This document shows positions 1 to 10,446 of a DNA stretch of 64,000 nucleotides, one piece after another. Position numbers and translations under genes: made by a program. Position 1 is the first letter of the stretch; every line of letters starts with the position of its first letter. The notes beneath the pieces were generated by a model that saw only the letters and a list, made by a program, of their open reading frames with translations, was not told the DNA's origin and ran no database searches. Source of the DNA: Corallium rubrum (lineage: Eukaryota; Cnidaria; Anthozoa; Scleralcyonacea; Coralliidae); NCBI GenBank assembly GCA_964035015.1, contig OZ036002.1, positions 13,758,199 to 13,822,198 of the forward strand, in the 5' to 3' direction.

Positions 1-10
1 ATTTCCCTTT

Positions 11-679
11 AAGGTGGCTCCACACAGTTTCTTGAAAAATGGAAAATACAAGTCTGAGAATCCAAAACACGTGCATAAACAATTTGGAAAAAGAATAAAA
101 CTAAATGTTATGCATAGTTAAACATAAATGTTATATGCGTAGTTAAACAGTCTGACAATCAAAAACTTTTACCAAATAAATAGTAACAGATGTTGCCATG
201 GCAACAATGACTTTTTGAAATGGCTGCCAATTACCCTTCAAACTAATTTAATTCGAAAAAAACTTTGGTGACCACCAATTTTTTTTCATTAAAACTTTTC
301 TTGAAGTATGAGTAATCAATAGGCCGATTTTAAAAAATTCTGTACAACGAATAATTATTTTTTTTGAAAAATCATGTTTGTTAATTTTTAAAAAATTTCT
401 ACAGAATTTTTTTAAAATCGCCCTATTCATTACTCATACTTGAAGAAAAGTTTTACTGAAAAAAAAATTGGGGGTCACCAAAGTTTTTTTCGAATCAAAT
501 TAGTTTGAAGGGTAATTGGCAGCCATTTTGAAACGTCATTGTTGCCAAAACAACAACTGTTGCTATTTATTTAGTGGCATAACATTTAGTTTTATTCTTT
601 TTCCGAATTGTTTAATCACTTGTTTTGGACTCTCAAACTCGTATTTTCCATTTTTCAAGAAACTGTATGGAGCTACCTT
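11..679. mobile_element. Foldback (hairpin) element, AAGGTGGCTCC ends
   Basis: The left arm (about 11-335) and right arm (about 395-679) are inverted copies of each other and meet in an AT-rich centre. The ends read AAGGTGGCTCC and GGAGCTACCTT. The same terminal motif closes the element ending at 22279 and, in weaker form, those ending near 40182 and 46131. There is no coding capacity, so this is a non-autonomous DNA transposon. TTAA lies at or next to the ends in several copies, which suggests a piggyBac-type relationship. Confidence 0.75.
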
Positions 680-975
680 GAATCTATATTGAGACGGTAC
701 GGCTATTCTCCATAATTGCATACCCACGGTAACGACATTTATACTAATAACAAGTTGAGTTGCATTTCCTGATTTCCGTGTTCCTTCCTACATAAGGAGG
801 TTTAATGCAACACAAATACGTTCCTAGATCATCAAAAATAGTATTTCAAATGAGGAACATCGTCAAAATCTGGAATTCAATTGTGTTGGTTCGAACCCTT
901 CCAACAGTGAGGTAATAAAATAATCTTCAAATTCTACTAACAGGTTAGAAATATTGAGGAACACTTCACAATCTT
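680..975. other. No recognisable feature
   Basis: AT-rich intergenic sequence. I see no open frame, RNA gene or clear repeat in it. Confidence 0.5.
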
Positions 976-1424
976 AAAGTGTCTATGAAATGAAAAATTC
1001 GTTGGCATTTTTGTTGTTTTATTGTACAGAGGAGCATGGCAGGAGCACTCACTGAAAATTTCAAGAGAATCTGATGCGTAATTTTCGCGCTATTAACTCT
1101 CAAAGTTTGCCATGGCTAGTTCGTTCTTGGAGAAAAATTGGGCTTTCGGTAACAATGCTTATGACGTACGCAAATGGACAACTATGCTATAAGAACAACA
1201 GATTTCACTGTTAATGATCCATCTGCGTACGTCATAAGGCATTGTTACCAAGAAGCCCAAATTTCCCCAAAACAAAGTATCAACGGCAAATTTTGAGAGT
1301 TGATAGCGCGAAAACTACACATCAGATTCTCTTGAAATTTTCAGTGAGTGCTCCTGTCATGCTCCTCTGTACAATAAAACAACAAAAATGCCAAAGTATT
1401 TTTCACTTCATAGATCATTTAAAC
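976..1424. mobile_element. Foldback element with AAAGTG ends
   Basis: Arms of about 200 bp (976-1177 and 1213-1424) are inverted copies. Both contain a TACGTCATA-type segment near the loop and a GTACAGAGGAGC-type segment near the ends. The outer ends resemble those of the larger family found at 11886, 19484, 52395 and 63794. No coding capacity is visible. Confidence 0.7.
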
Positions 1425-1734
1425 TACCAATCAATCAATCTTTTAGGCTCTTAACAAATGTTCCTCAGGATCCCGAGATCCAACTTTTTTCCAGGTCTGT
1501 ATGTATTCGACCTAGGATACTGGCGAAGCATTCTGGTTGTCGTCGTCACGTAATGCCCATCGAGCGTCATTGTTAGGCTTAGCCACAAGATGCTAAACTA
1601 AACCTAAAAAGTCAGCACTTGTGGTGGCATTATTTTTCGGAATATGTCTTTATATTCTATACTTTCTCAAATTTACGGCTGGTCTTGGCTTCTGAATTAT
1701 TGCTTGCGACATAACATACCGTAAACTTCCGAAA
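1425..1734. other. Intergenic; holds a short motif repeated at 3279
   Basis: No gene is seen. About 29 bases around 1511-1539, with core CTAGGATACTGGC, recur at 3279-3307 with few changes. They may be the remains of a dispersed repeat. Confidence 0.4.
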
Positions 1735-2248
1735 GTAACGACTCCCCGAAAGTAGCGACCCCCCGAAAGTAACAGTAAAATCGGACGGCTCTAAGTAAAT
1801 CCCGATAATAGCGACCCCCCCCCCCCCCCCTCCCACCCGAAAGTAGCGATTCCAATATATTTTTATACAATGCACACAAATAAACCCTGTTTTAGCAACA
1901 ATTGTTGTTGGTAGTTTGCGTCTTTTGTATAAGAGATAGAGCGTGTACCGGTGTAAAAGATAACTATTTTAGCACCTCTAAAGTAACGACCCCCCTAAAG
2001 TAGCGATCCCCCGAAAGCAGCGACCCCCCGAAAGTAGCGACCCCTCGAAAGCAGCGACCCCCCGAAAGTTGCGACCCCCCGCAAGTAGCCACCCCCCGAA
2101 AGTAGCCACCCCCCGAAAGTAGCGACCCCCCGAAAGTAGCCACCCCCCAAAAGCAGCGACCCCCCGAAAGCAGCGACCACCCGAAAGTAGCCACCCCCCA
2201 AAAGCAGCCACCCCCCGAAAGTAGCGGCCCCCCGAAAGTAGCGATCCC
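1735..2248. repeat. 17-bp minisatellite (GACCCCCCGAAAGTAGC type)
   Basis: The regular array at about 1977-2248 repeats a 17-base unit with C/T and G/A variation at a few fixed positions. A degenerate outlier of the same unit lies at 1735-1855 and includes a run of about 16 C. A period of 17 lets long open frames run through the array, but they are pure repeat translations and not genes. Confidence 0.9.
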
Positions 2249-2249
2249 T

Positions 2250-2403
2250 AAAGGCTGATTTCCAGTCAGTGGAATATTGCGAGCGGGCGGAATTTTTCTT
2301 TGTCTTGTGAGCACTCGAGCGGAACTAATCTAATTCAGAGCACAAAAGACAAAGAAAAATTCCGCCCGCTCGCAAAATTCCACTGTCTGGAAATCAGCCT
2401 TAA
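2250..2403. mobile_element. Hairpin element abutting the minisatellite
   Basis: About 60-bp inverted arms begin with AAAGGCTGATTTCCAGTC and end with its near-complement. The inner part contains GCGAGCGGGCGGAATTTTTC and its mirror. It directly adjoins the 17-bp array. It is a short non-coding MITE. Confidence 0.75.
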
Positions 2404-3701
2404 AGGCTGTTATTAGTTTCGGAACTTTACGATATGTGACCCAGTGTCCCCACTGTGACCCATGCAGAATAGGCAATTTGCACAATCTCTATAAAAACTG
2501 GATGGGGCACGAGGCCGGATTTTGCGTGCCAGTTGTATGATGACGTGACCACTACCCAAGATGGCCGCCACTGAAGTTCATAAAGCTTTCATAGATTGAA
2601 AACAGACAAAGAGTTATTTTAAGAAAATTTAAACGAATGTAAGGACACAAGAAGTACTTAATAAGGTTTAAGACGCTAATTTTTTGTATTTGTTTCTATT
2701 ACTGAGCTGTAAAACCTTTAAATTTCGTTGTTTTTCTTCAGTGCCGACAACGATGAAACTTCACGATAATATAAACTGAAAAACAGACTAGAAAATCTAC
2801 GAAGAATTCAATTCCAAGTCTTAAATTGTACCTTTTATAGTAATCTTAATGCCTTAACAATATCTCGACTTGCCATCTTTTGACTGTATTTGTTGTTAAA
2901 CAGTGAAAACTAAACGAACCGGCATCTGTTGTTTGCTTTACGGCTTTTCCAACTCCCCCGGCGGCAGAGTACTTATTTATTCCTCCCCCGGATAATCTGA
3001 CCGTGCTCAAGTCAAGATTGCTTATGCTAGTCAACTTTGGGATTGGGAACAAGTTCTAAGGCCGCAATGCGTCATATGTTCCACTTTGACTGCTGGCCAT
3101 AGGGAATGGCCTATCCAGTTTATTTAGAGATCAGTGGGGTAAACCAGATATTTGATTAGGGTTAGGGTCTACGTTGTAGTTAGGATATCGAAAAGATTTA
3201 GGTTTTTGGAAAAACATATTTGACGGAGCCGCGAAAGGACTGGACGGGTCCTTTTGAGCCATCCATTTTAGGCGAAACCCTAGGATACTGGCAAAGCATT
3301 CTGGTAGTTGGTAGTTGTAGTCACCAAACGCCATCTCACGTCATCGGGCAAATGGTCCATTGATGACGACTGACACCGTTTATCGTTAACTATCTTTCTT
3401 ATACTTGTAGATACATTTGTTATAATTTTTTTTGTTTCAGAAAATTCTTTTGTTATTGCCAGAACTTGTCCATGAAAGATGGCAATTTGGAAGCATAGGT
3501 AATTAGAGTAGAACATTGTTTTCACGTGCAGTATTGAGAGTGCTATGGCGACGAAAATTGTGCATTTTGTGTGCTCTCCTTATTCTCAATTATTATGGTC
3601 GTTAATGCGCACGCGCGCCACCTTCTTGTCCCATATTTCTGGCAATGGAATATGTCAAGGCATTGCAGTATATGTTGCTATCGTAGATACAGGATGTATC
3701 A
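2404..3701. other. Intergenic, no gene recognised
   Basis: Only short open frames without recognisable domains occur here. The region holds the second copy (3279-3307) of the motif seen at 1511. I could not assign any function. Confidence 0.5.
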
Positions 3702-3879
3702 GACCTTCAAAATTGGCCGCTGAATTAAAATTCTTTTATATACATATAAATTAGCCCTTATGAACTCGTTTTCATGTGTGAAATTCAAAAGAATTTTTAC
3801 CTTAAAACGAGGTCATAAGGGCTAATTTATATGCACATAAAATAATTTTAATTCGGAGGCCAATTTTGAATAAGGTCTA
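3702..3879. mobile_element. Hairpin element
   Basis: The arms are inverted: the left contains TAAATTAGCCCTTATGA and the right TCATAAGGGCTAATTTA. The outer ends read AGACCTTCAAAATTGGCC and its near-complement. It is non-coding. Confidence 0.75.
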
Positions 3880-4190
3880 TAGATTGTGGACTCGGTTCTG
3901 GAGACGTGACCGTGTGGGTGTTTCAAGATGGCGAATCAAGCGGGCAAAAGCCCAAGTGAACTTGACGGGACAAGTCACTTTGAGTGACTACAACATCAGC
4001 ATGTTCGAAAAGACTACGACTTTTTATTCGCAATGTTCGAATTTGAGATCAGTTAAATCGATTTATTTTTAGAGCTTCTTGCTTTTATTTCACTCGTTCT
4101 TTTTGGCTTTAATTCCTTTAAAGGGGTGGTCTTGGACGAAAAAAAAAGAAGTTCTTTAGTGTTTGTATTTTCAAACATATTTTGTATAGG
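3880..4190. other. Intergenic, no gene recognised
   Basis: A short open frame at 3866-4072 has no domain I recognise and begins inside the neighbouring hairpin element. I do not call it as a gene. Confidence 0.4.
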
Positions 4191-4346
4191 TAATCGCATG
4201 GGGCCGAGGAAAATTAAGGTTTAATTTCACGAGTGTTTTCAAAATTCTACAAAATTGCCCGAGTCGCGAAGCGACGAGGGTAATTTGTAAGATTTTGAAA
4301 ACACGAGTGAAATTAAACCTTAATTTTACGAGAACTCATGCGATTA
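4191..4346. mobile_element. Hairpin element with SGCGAAGCGACGAG-type centre
   Basis: Ends TAATCGCATG and CATGCGATTA enclose arms that pair over about 70 bases. The centre CGAGTCGCGAAGCGACGAGG is itself partly palindromic. Similar Y-shaped hairpins with a GCGAAGC or GCGAACG centre occur at 14972, 21316 and 33906, which suggests one structural class. Confidence 0.75.
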
Positions 4347-4830
4347 TGTGTTAATAATATAGCGGGCAAAATTATTCAAGAGCTATGTTATGTCCAGAAA
4401 ATGTCGAAGTACAATGTACCTTATCACGGTCGACGCTCGGCAACGTTCCAAATTTCCCTCGCTCTATCGCTGTGCATGTAGCTTTCTTTTTGTAGACACA
4501 GGCAAAAGTTCGTAAATTTTCTACTGTATTCATTTTCACTCATAGTTTACACTCCTTCAATAGTTCAAAGTAGTTCAAAGTAAACAAAAAAGCATTTTCA
4601 GACCGAAAAACCTTGCAGATTTGTTGAAAACATTGTCAGTCCTCTGGGGTTCACTGTTACTAAGTAACCAAGCGACCAATCACATGCAAGTACTGCTGAT
4701 CAAGGAACCAATCAAGTGCAAGTAATTTTGCCCTGAATTACAAAAAAATGCCCTCTTCATTAGCCAATCATATTCGAGAAATTTTGCCCTCTATATTATT
4801 AGGATGGAAATGATAGGATATAATGTACTA
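4347..4830. other. Intergenic, no gene recognised
   Basis: AT-rich sequence with short direct repeats (for example AGTTCAAAGTAGTTCAAAGT near 4561-4581). No coding or RNA signal was found. Confidence 0.4.
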
Positions 4831-4929
4831 TTTAAAACATGAGCCGTAGTGTTTTATCAGATTTAAAACAGCAGGCGATAGCCGATTTGTTTTAGATCCG
4901 ATAAAACACGTACTGCGAATGTTTTAAAT
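4831..4929. mobile_element. Short hairpin element
   Basis: TTTAAAACAT at the left end pairs with ATGTTTTAAA-like sequence at the right end, and GTTTTATCAG pairs with CGATAAAAC further in. The centre contains GGCGATAGCC. It is non-coding. Confidence 0.65.
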
Positions 4930-5861
4930 GGCTTCAAAAACTATCCGTAGAATAAGCTCATATAGAAATCAATTTTGAATATTGAAGTTGTCTGAGCCGC
5001 AAAATCGTAGAAAAAGTTCAACGGAAATAGCGAGCGTGTCTTTATCACATGTAGAGGCACGTCACGGTAATGATTTTCCTTTGTGTTCTCCTCATGAATT
5101 ATTAAATAATGAATTTTTGAATTGCTGATACTAAATGAGTCCAATTTTATATGTGATGTTACCATGGTAACCTAGAAACGACCCCCTATAGAGTAATAAA
5201 AGGCACATGTTTGGGGCAGAATGGAAAAAATATAAATTTAACTAGAAAAATATAAATTTAGGTTCTATGTAAAGCCAATGGATATAGTCAACATGTAAAC
5301 CTTAAATTTATATTAATTATAAATTTATATATATATATATATATACTACAGCTCATCAGTGTAGCTTGGAACAATCTGAATGAATTTCACCAATTACTTA
5401 TACACATGCGATCGTCGGTGACAACCGCATGTGGGACAGCATCGGTGAAGTACATTCAGATAGTGTGAAGTGCGCATGCGCCCAGAGTGCTCAAACTTCC
5501 ACAAGGGTAGTGAGCGTTGCATTATCGCTAATAGGTACCCACGGCAACTTCACAGAGTGCTCAACAACACCGAAGTGAAGGAGCGTACATAGTTTATGTA
5601 TATATATATATATATCAAAAATTTAATTTGTTTGTAAAAATGCCAAAATTCAGATAAACACAGTTGAAAACATAGCACGCCCAAAAAAAAAACTGGGCGT
5701 GCATGTATCTATTGGGTTTAACACCTATAGCTATACTACAGTAAAACAATGATGCAATTACAGTATGTACCGGTGGTGGACAAAAAAAAGTGGCCATCAT
5801 TAAAAATATGGTTAATGTGGAATAACTATTATTCGAGAAAAGAAAAATATGTAAAGTGATA
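4930..5861. other. Intergenic with TA microsatellites
   Basis: Contains repeated AAATATAAATTTA blocks (5229-5335) and two short (TA)n tracts (about 5319-5347 and 5589-5614). Between the tracts is a unique segment with several CGGTGA and GAAGTG motifs. No gene is recognised. Confidence 0.5.
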
Positions 5862-6222
5862 TATTTTAGAATGCATGCGTCAATATCTGCTCAAATATGA
5901 TATCCAATTCTAATTTTGTTATTGGTTTAAAAAATACATTAACTTTGAAAGCATGCCACGCTGTGAAGCTGTAGTGAAATCAAGTGAAATGGCAACAAAA
6001 TATCTATTAAATAGTGTTATAACACTTTCATAGTATAAAAACTCCATTAATCATTTTGAAGACCAATTGGAATAAGTCGAACTAAGAAGATTCACTTCAT
6101 TTGTTACAATATTGAAAGTCATGAAAAATTAATATATTTTTTCAATCAATGGTAAAATTAGAATTTGATATCATATTTGAGCAGATCTTGACGCATGCAT
6201 TCTAAAAATATATAACCTTACA
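5862..6222. mobile_element. Foldback element, about 360 bp
   Basis: The left arm begins near TTTTAGAATGCATGCGTCAA and the right arm ends with TTGACGCATGCATTCTAAAA. The next segment, TCAAATATGATATC, is mirrored as GATATCATATTTGA. The loop is about 200 bp and unique. It is non-coding. Confidence 0.75.
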
Positions 6223-7209
6223 TACTTTTCTACACTCTAATACAAGTTATATTGTTTGTTTTAAAAAATTATAAATACTTTTAGTTATAATCCCCGAGCC
6301 CGGGCGTAGGGCCGAAGGCCCGGAGCCCGGTGAGGGTGCTAATCTCGACATGCGTGGTGTCCGCTTTACACGCGTGTTAAAATGCGAATCAGTTTGAGCG
6401 ATCTGAATATTTGTATATATATATATTTGTGGACGGACCACTCGCGGTGAAGATTGTGGGGCACTGGAAACAATATAGTTCTTGACAAAAAATAACTAAT
6501 ATATTCTTGACAAAAAGACTTGAGAAAGGAGTTTTTGGGATACGTACATTCATTTCAAAAGAACAGAAACAATTCAACGTCTTGACTAAAGGAAACCCGT
6601 CAAACCGAACCTCCGGAAAGAGGGAAAAAGAAATAGTCAAACCAAGTCAAAATAGAAAACCAACGAAGATAAAGGCCAAAAAGTTTAAGCTATGGTAAAA
6701 ATATAGAGCAAAACTGTTCGAGTTTCCCTGTTTACATCCTATCACTGTTAGTTTTGTTTTATATTTTGACGTTTTGTGTGTCCTTGAAGTCAGTTTTAAA
6801 TGTATCATATCCATTGCATGTTTTTTCTTGCCAACGCCCGTTGTACTTTTTACCTGTGGCTGCCGTCTTAACTTCTTTTAAATAGTTTTCTTATTGTAAA
6901 ACTACTTAATATGACTTAGCGGTTGTTTATAATTTAGCATAAAAAATGGAAAGGAATATTTTTTTCTTTTGTAAAACGTACAAATGCTGTTGAAATATTT
7001 AACATGTATGTGAAAACATTTTCAGCAATTCAGATTTCGAAATAAAGAACTGTTTTTGTTATATTTGTTTAAATAAATTTAAAACGTCATAAATGAATTC
7101 CAGCCAGGCAGTTTGAGTAATTTTCAAAATGCAAATATTTTAAGTACCAAGTAATGTTCTTCGTAAACGTTGGAAGAAAGAACTGTAAAATATAAGCCTA
7201 ATATTTTGA
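6223..7209. other. Intergenic; GC-rich dyad at 6288-6330
   Basis: Contains one GC-rich palindromic stretch (GCCCGGGC, then AGGGCCGAAGGCCCGG) in otherwise AT-rich DNA. A short segment at about 6253-6285 recurs at 15975-16010, at the edge of the duplicated GPCR block. No gene is recognised. Confidence 0.45.
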
Positions 7210-7214
7210 TAAAA

Positions 7215-7290
7215 TTCTGACGCTTGCTTCAGTAGTGTGGTGGTAACATCGTCGGTTTGCACGCGAACGAGATCGAGTTCAAAACCTGGG
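7215..7290 (+). other. tRNA-like sequence (SINE head or tRNA pseudogene)
   Basis: The segment contains an A-box-like TAGTGTGGTGGTAACATCG. About 33 bases later comes a B-box-like GAGTTCAAAACC, with TTTGCACGC in the position of an anticodon loop. The acceptor and D stems pair poorly, so it is unlikely to be a working tRNA gene. A tRNA-derived SINE head is the simplest reading. Confidence 0.4.
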
Positions 7291-7559
7291 ATGCGACGTG
7301 CAATTTTCTTCATCTCAATATATTTTACGAAATATCATCCTTAAATTTTTCTTTGTTCTTTGTTGCATTTTTCTTCAAAGAAAAAGACTTTTTGTTTTTT
7401 TTATTTTAAATATTCTACCAGAATTAAAACTATATTTTCATTCCGACAGGAGTAGCTATTTCCAGGCCTCCAATAAAAAAAGAGCGCAAGGAGAGTTGTT
7501 GTAAAAGCGGGCGAGGGGTTATTGCATTTATGTATTTCTAGTGTAAATATAATCTGCAT
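7291..7559. other. Intergenic, no gene recognised
   Basis: AT-rich, with poly-T-rich open frames and no recognisable feature. Confidence 0.4.
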
Positions 7560-7965
7560 GCAGTTTCCTAATTTTTCTTACCAACAAAAAATTTTCATTT
7601 GCATGCATGTGAGCATGTAAATTATTTTCTTGCTATTTTTCTTATTTTTCAATAAAAAATAATCTTATAACAATTTGGTTAATTTTCTCAAAATAAGAAA
7701 ATTTTGTTCTTGTTTCAAGAAATATTTTCTTGCTAAAAAAAAATTTCTTGTCATTCTCCCAACTAAAAAATTTCTTATTTCAAGAAATAAAAATCTTGAA
7801 ATAAGTTTATTTTTTCTTGGATAAAGATTTCTTTTTCTTAAAACAAGAAAAGTATTTTCTTGTTTTAAGAAATAGTTTTCTTGGACTTTCTTAGTAAGAA
7901 AAAGTTTCTTGCTATTCTCCCAATTAAGAAATTTCTTATTTCCAAAAAATAGTTTCTTGTAACAA
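7560..7965. repeat. Dyad-rich TTTCTTG / CAAGAAA repeat
   Basis: TTTCTTG and its complement CAAGAAA alternate many times, so the segment can fold on itself in many registers. A shorter copy of the same stretch lies at about 16025-16300. Both copies sit just upstream of a LINE tail, which marks the left edge of the duplicated block. The unit is irregular, not a clean tandem array. Confidence 0.7.
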
Positions 7966-8544
7966 CCTTGTATTCAGAGCTGAACAAGATTTTTGACAAA
8001 ATTGTCGATGCTGGTCATGCTGTGTCCTTGTCAATGAACACGAGAAAACACGAAATATGCCTGAACATGACAAGGCGATAGCCGAGTGTTTCACCAGTTC
8101 TGTGGGTCGTCTTGTAACTTCCCAAGCACTGTAAACAACTTTATACTGACTCTGTGACAAAGTATTCTTATTTCTTTACGGAAGTAATATTTTGAATAGT
8201 AAATAAAGAGATAAAAACAAGCTTACAGCAGCTCAACTGGCTCAGGAACGCTAATTTTTACACTCTAGCGCCACCACGTAAACAACTCGTTGGTCATTGC
8301 CTAAGCACGCTCAGTAGCCAATCAGAGTGTGTGTTGCACCAAACCTGTTTTCAAAACTGGTTTTACACGTCCAAGATTATCGGCGGCGGTTACATCAAAC
8401 AAAGTGTTGGATGTTTGCAGAGGTCTCTTTCTTGTAGAAAGCAGGGAAATATTTACCATGCATGTATTAAATTTTTGAGATTTAAGTTTGAGATCTATTT
8501 ACAATTATCAAATTCCGAAAATTTGATGAACATAGAACAAATCT
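7966..8544. other. Duplicated-block sequence, no gene
   Basis: Sequence between the dyad repeat and the LINE tail. The right part (about 8465-8544) matches 16305-16384. Most of 7966-8460 is missing from the second block copy. No coding signal is recognised. Confidence 0.45.
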
Positions 8545-9228
8545 GTTCATCAAGAAGGTCTGCAGCGGTCAGTAGACGATCTCAACAACAGCGCATGCAC
8601 ACGAGTATGGAATGAAATTCAATGTCAAAAAGACGAAGACAATGAGAGTCTCAAGAAATCGTGGACCAGTGGACCACTACTGAGGGTACAAGTGGATAGA
8701 GAAGAAATTGAAGAGGTGCAACAATTCAAGTACCTGGGAAGCATTTTAACCCATGACATAAAGTGCCATAAAGAAATAAGAACAAGGATTGCAAAGGGAA
8801 AAGCAGCCTTTGCAGAGAACGGACTTCTCCTAACACGAGGATTAAACAGAGAATTGAAAAAGAGGATTATCAAAACGTTAATCTGGAGAGTAGTCTTGTA
8901 TGGGAGTGAAACATGGACAATGAGAAAATAAGATAGAAAAAGGCTTGAAGCATTTGAAATGTGCATTTGGAGGCGTATGGAAAAGATCAGCTGGAAAGAT
9001 AGAGTCACAAACGATGAGTTCTAAGAAGAGTAAATGAAAAGAGACAGTTAATGAATACAATTTCAAAAAGATAAAAGCAATGGATAGGACATATTCTTCG
9101 ACAGGAGGGATGAGGACAACAATGCTGCAAGAAATAAAGGAAAGGAGTGAAATATGTTGAACTGAAACAGAGAGCTGAAGATCGAGAAGAATGAAAAGCT
9201 TTTACATATGGACCTGCCTGAAGGCAGA
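8545..9228 (+). mobile_element. LINE 3' end (C-terminal reverse transcriptase remnant), copy 1
   Basis: One open stretch (8692-8931) encodes the region after the RT fingers and palm of a non-LTR retrotransposon. It contains FKYLGSILTHD and the later LYGSETWTMRK motif. Downstream, in shifted frames, is the basic R-R-M-E-K...R-Q-W-I-G-H-I-L-type tail typical of such elements. The reading frame is broken by frameshifts. It ends in GGCAGAACACAAGAAG and continues into a giant AAG tract, as expected for LINEs whose 3' ends are short tandem repeats. A homologous copy lies at 16385-16983. Confidence 0.8.
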
Positions 9229-9856
9229 ACACAAGAAGAAGAAGAAGAAGAAGAAGAAGAAGAAGAAGAAGAAGAAGAAGAAGAAGAAGAAGAAGAAGAA
9301 GAAGAAGAAGAAGAAGAAGAAGAAGAAGAAGAAGAAGAAGAAGAAGAAGAAGAAGAAGAAGAGGAAGAGGGAGAGGGAGAGGGAGAGGGAGAGGGAGAGG
9401 GAGAGGGAGAGGGAGAGGGAGAGGGAGAGGGAGAGGGAGAGGGAGAGGGAGAGGGAGAGGGAGAGGGAGAGGGAGAGGGAGAGGGAGAGGGAGAGGGAGA
9501 GGGAGAGGGAGAGGGAGAGGGAGAGGGAGAGGGAGAGGGAGAGGGAGAGGAAGAGGAAGAGGAAGAGGAAGAGGAAGAGGAAGAAGAAGAACAACAAAAA
9601 CAAGAACAAAAGAAGAAGAAGAAGAAGAGGAGGAAGAGGGAGAAGAAGAAGAAGAAGAAGAAGAAGAAGAAGAAGAAGAAGAAGAAGAAGAAGAAGAAGA
9701 AGAAGAAGAAGAAGAAGAAGAAGAAGAAGAGGAGGAGGAGGAGGAGGAGGAGGAGGAAGAGGAGGAGGAGGAGGAGGAGCAGCAGGAGGAGGAGGAGCAG
9801 GAGGAGCAGGAGGAGCAGGAGGAGCAGGAGGAGCAGGAGGAGCAGGAGGAGCAGAA
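9229..9856 (+). repeat. Compound AAG / GAGGGA / AGG / AGGAGC microsatellite
   Basis: Successive blocks are AAG (about 9229-9362), GAGGGA (about 9362-9550, roughly 31 units), GAGGAA, a short interruption with ACAACAAAAACAAGAAC, AAG again (about 9612-9730), AGG, then AGGAGC (about 9776-9856). The plus strand is entirely purine-rich. The tract starts at the 3' end of the LINE fragment. The paralogous place at 16968-16983 has only about five AAG units. Confidence 0.95.
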
Positions 9857-10446
9857 CAAAGCAGAGCGCCCCGTATCCAGTAAAATGTCTGTTTTAGAAA
9901 ATTGAGTTTAAAGTTTTGAAACAACTTTCTAAGATAAACAAATTACGTATTAAGAAACAAATAAAGTCAAACAGTACTGGCCTACAGCCGGTCTTTAGCT
10001 TACTTATAACTTTATTTATATATGTATCAAATTACATATAGCCAAGGAAAATGTCCTCCACTAATTGGGAACACCTGGTGAATGGCTGTAGTTGTCAACC
10101 AAAATTATTAAAAACACTTCACAGCGGTCACAATATCGAGACAATGATCTCGTTGTGATATGGTTGCTATAGTTGGCTAGTTTGTTGCTAGAGTTAGCTA
10201 AACTTTAAAGAATTTTAATAATTAAATATAAGTAGTGGCATGGTTTCGAGTGGAATTTGAGGAAAAAACGCATGAACGAGTTTTTCCAAGACTATAATTA
10301 GACTGCGTTCACACGAGTCCGGTATAGAAAATAAACGGTAAAATGTGGTTACGTTCACACGAATCCGTCATAATTTAACGACGCTTTGAAGTTGTTCACA
10401 CGACTCTGGAACCTTCTGGTGTACATCCAGTATTTCAATGCTGTGC
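9857..10446. other. Duplicated-block flank upstream of GPCR A
   Basis: Non-coding sequence shared with 16985-17745 of the second block. It includes a segment with TTCACACGA motifs (about 10200-10446) that appears twice in the second block (17500-17745 and 18168-18415) and probably derives from a non-autonomous transposon. Confidence 0.55.

Noticed and set aside
7215..7290. Functional tRNA gene
   Set aside because: A and B boxes are present but the acceptor and D stems pair poorly.
9191..9924. Long open frames of poly-Glu, poly-Lys or Leu-Pro
   Set aside because: They are translations of the AAG/GAGGGA/AGG microsatellite in several frames on both strands.
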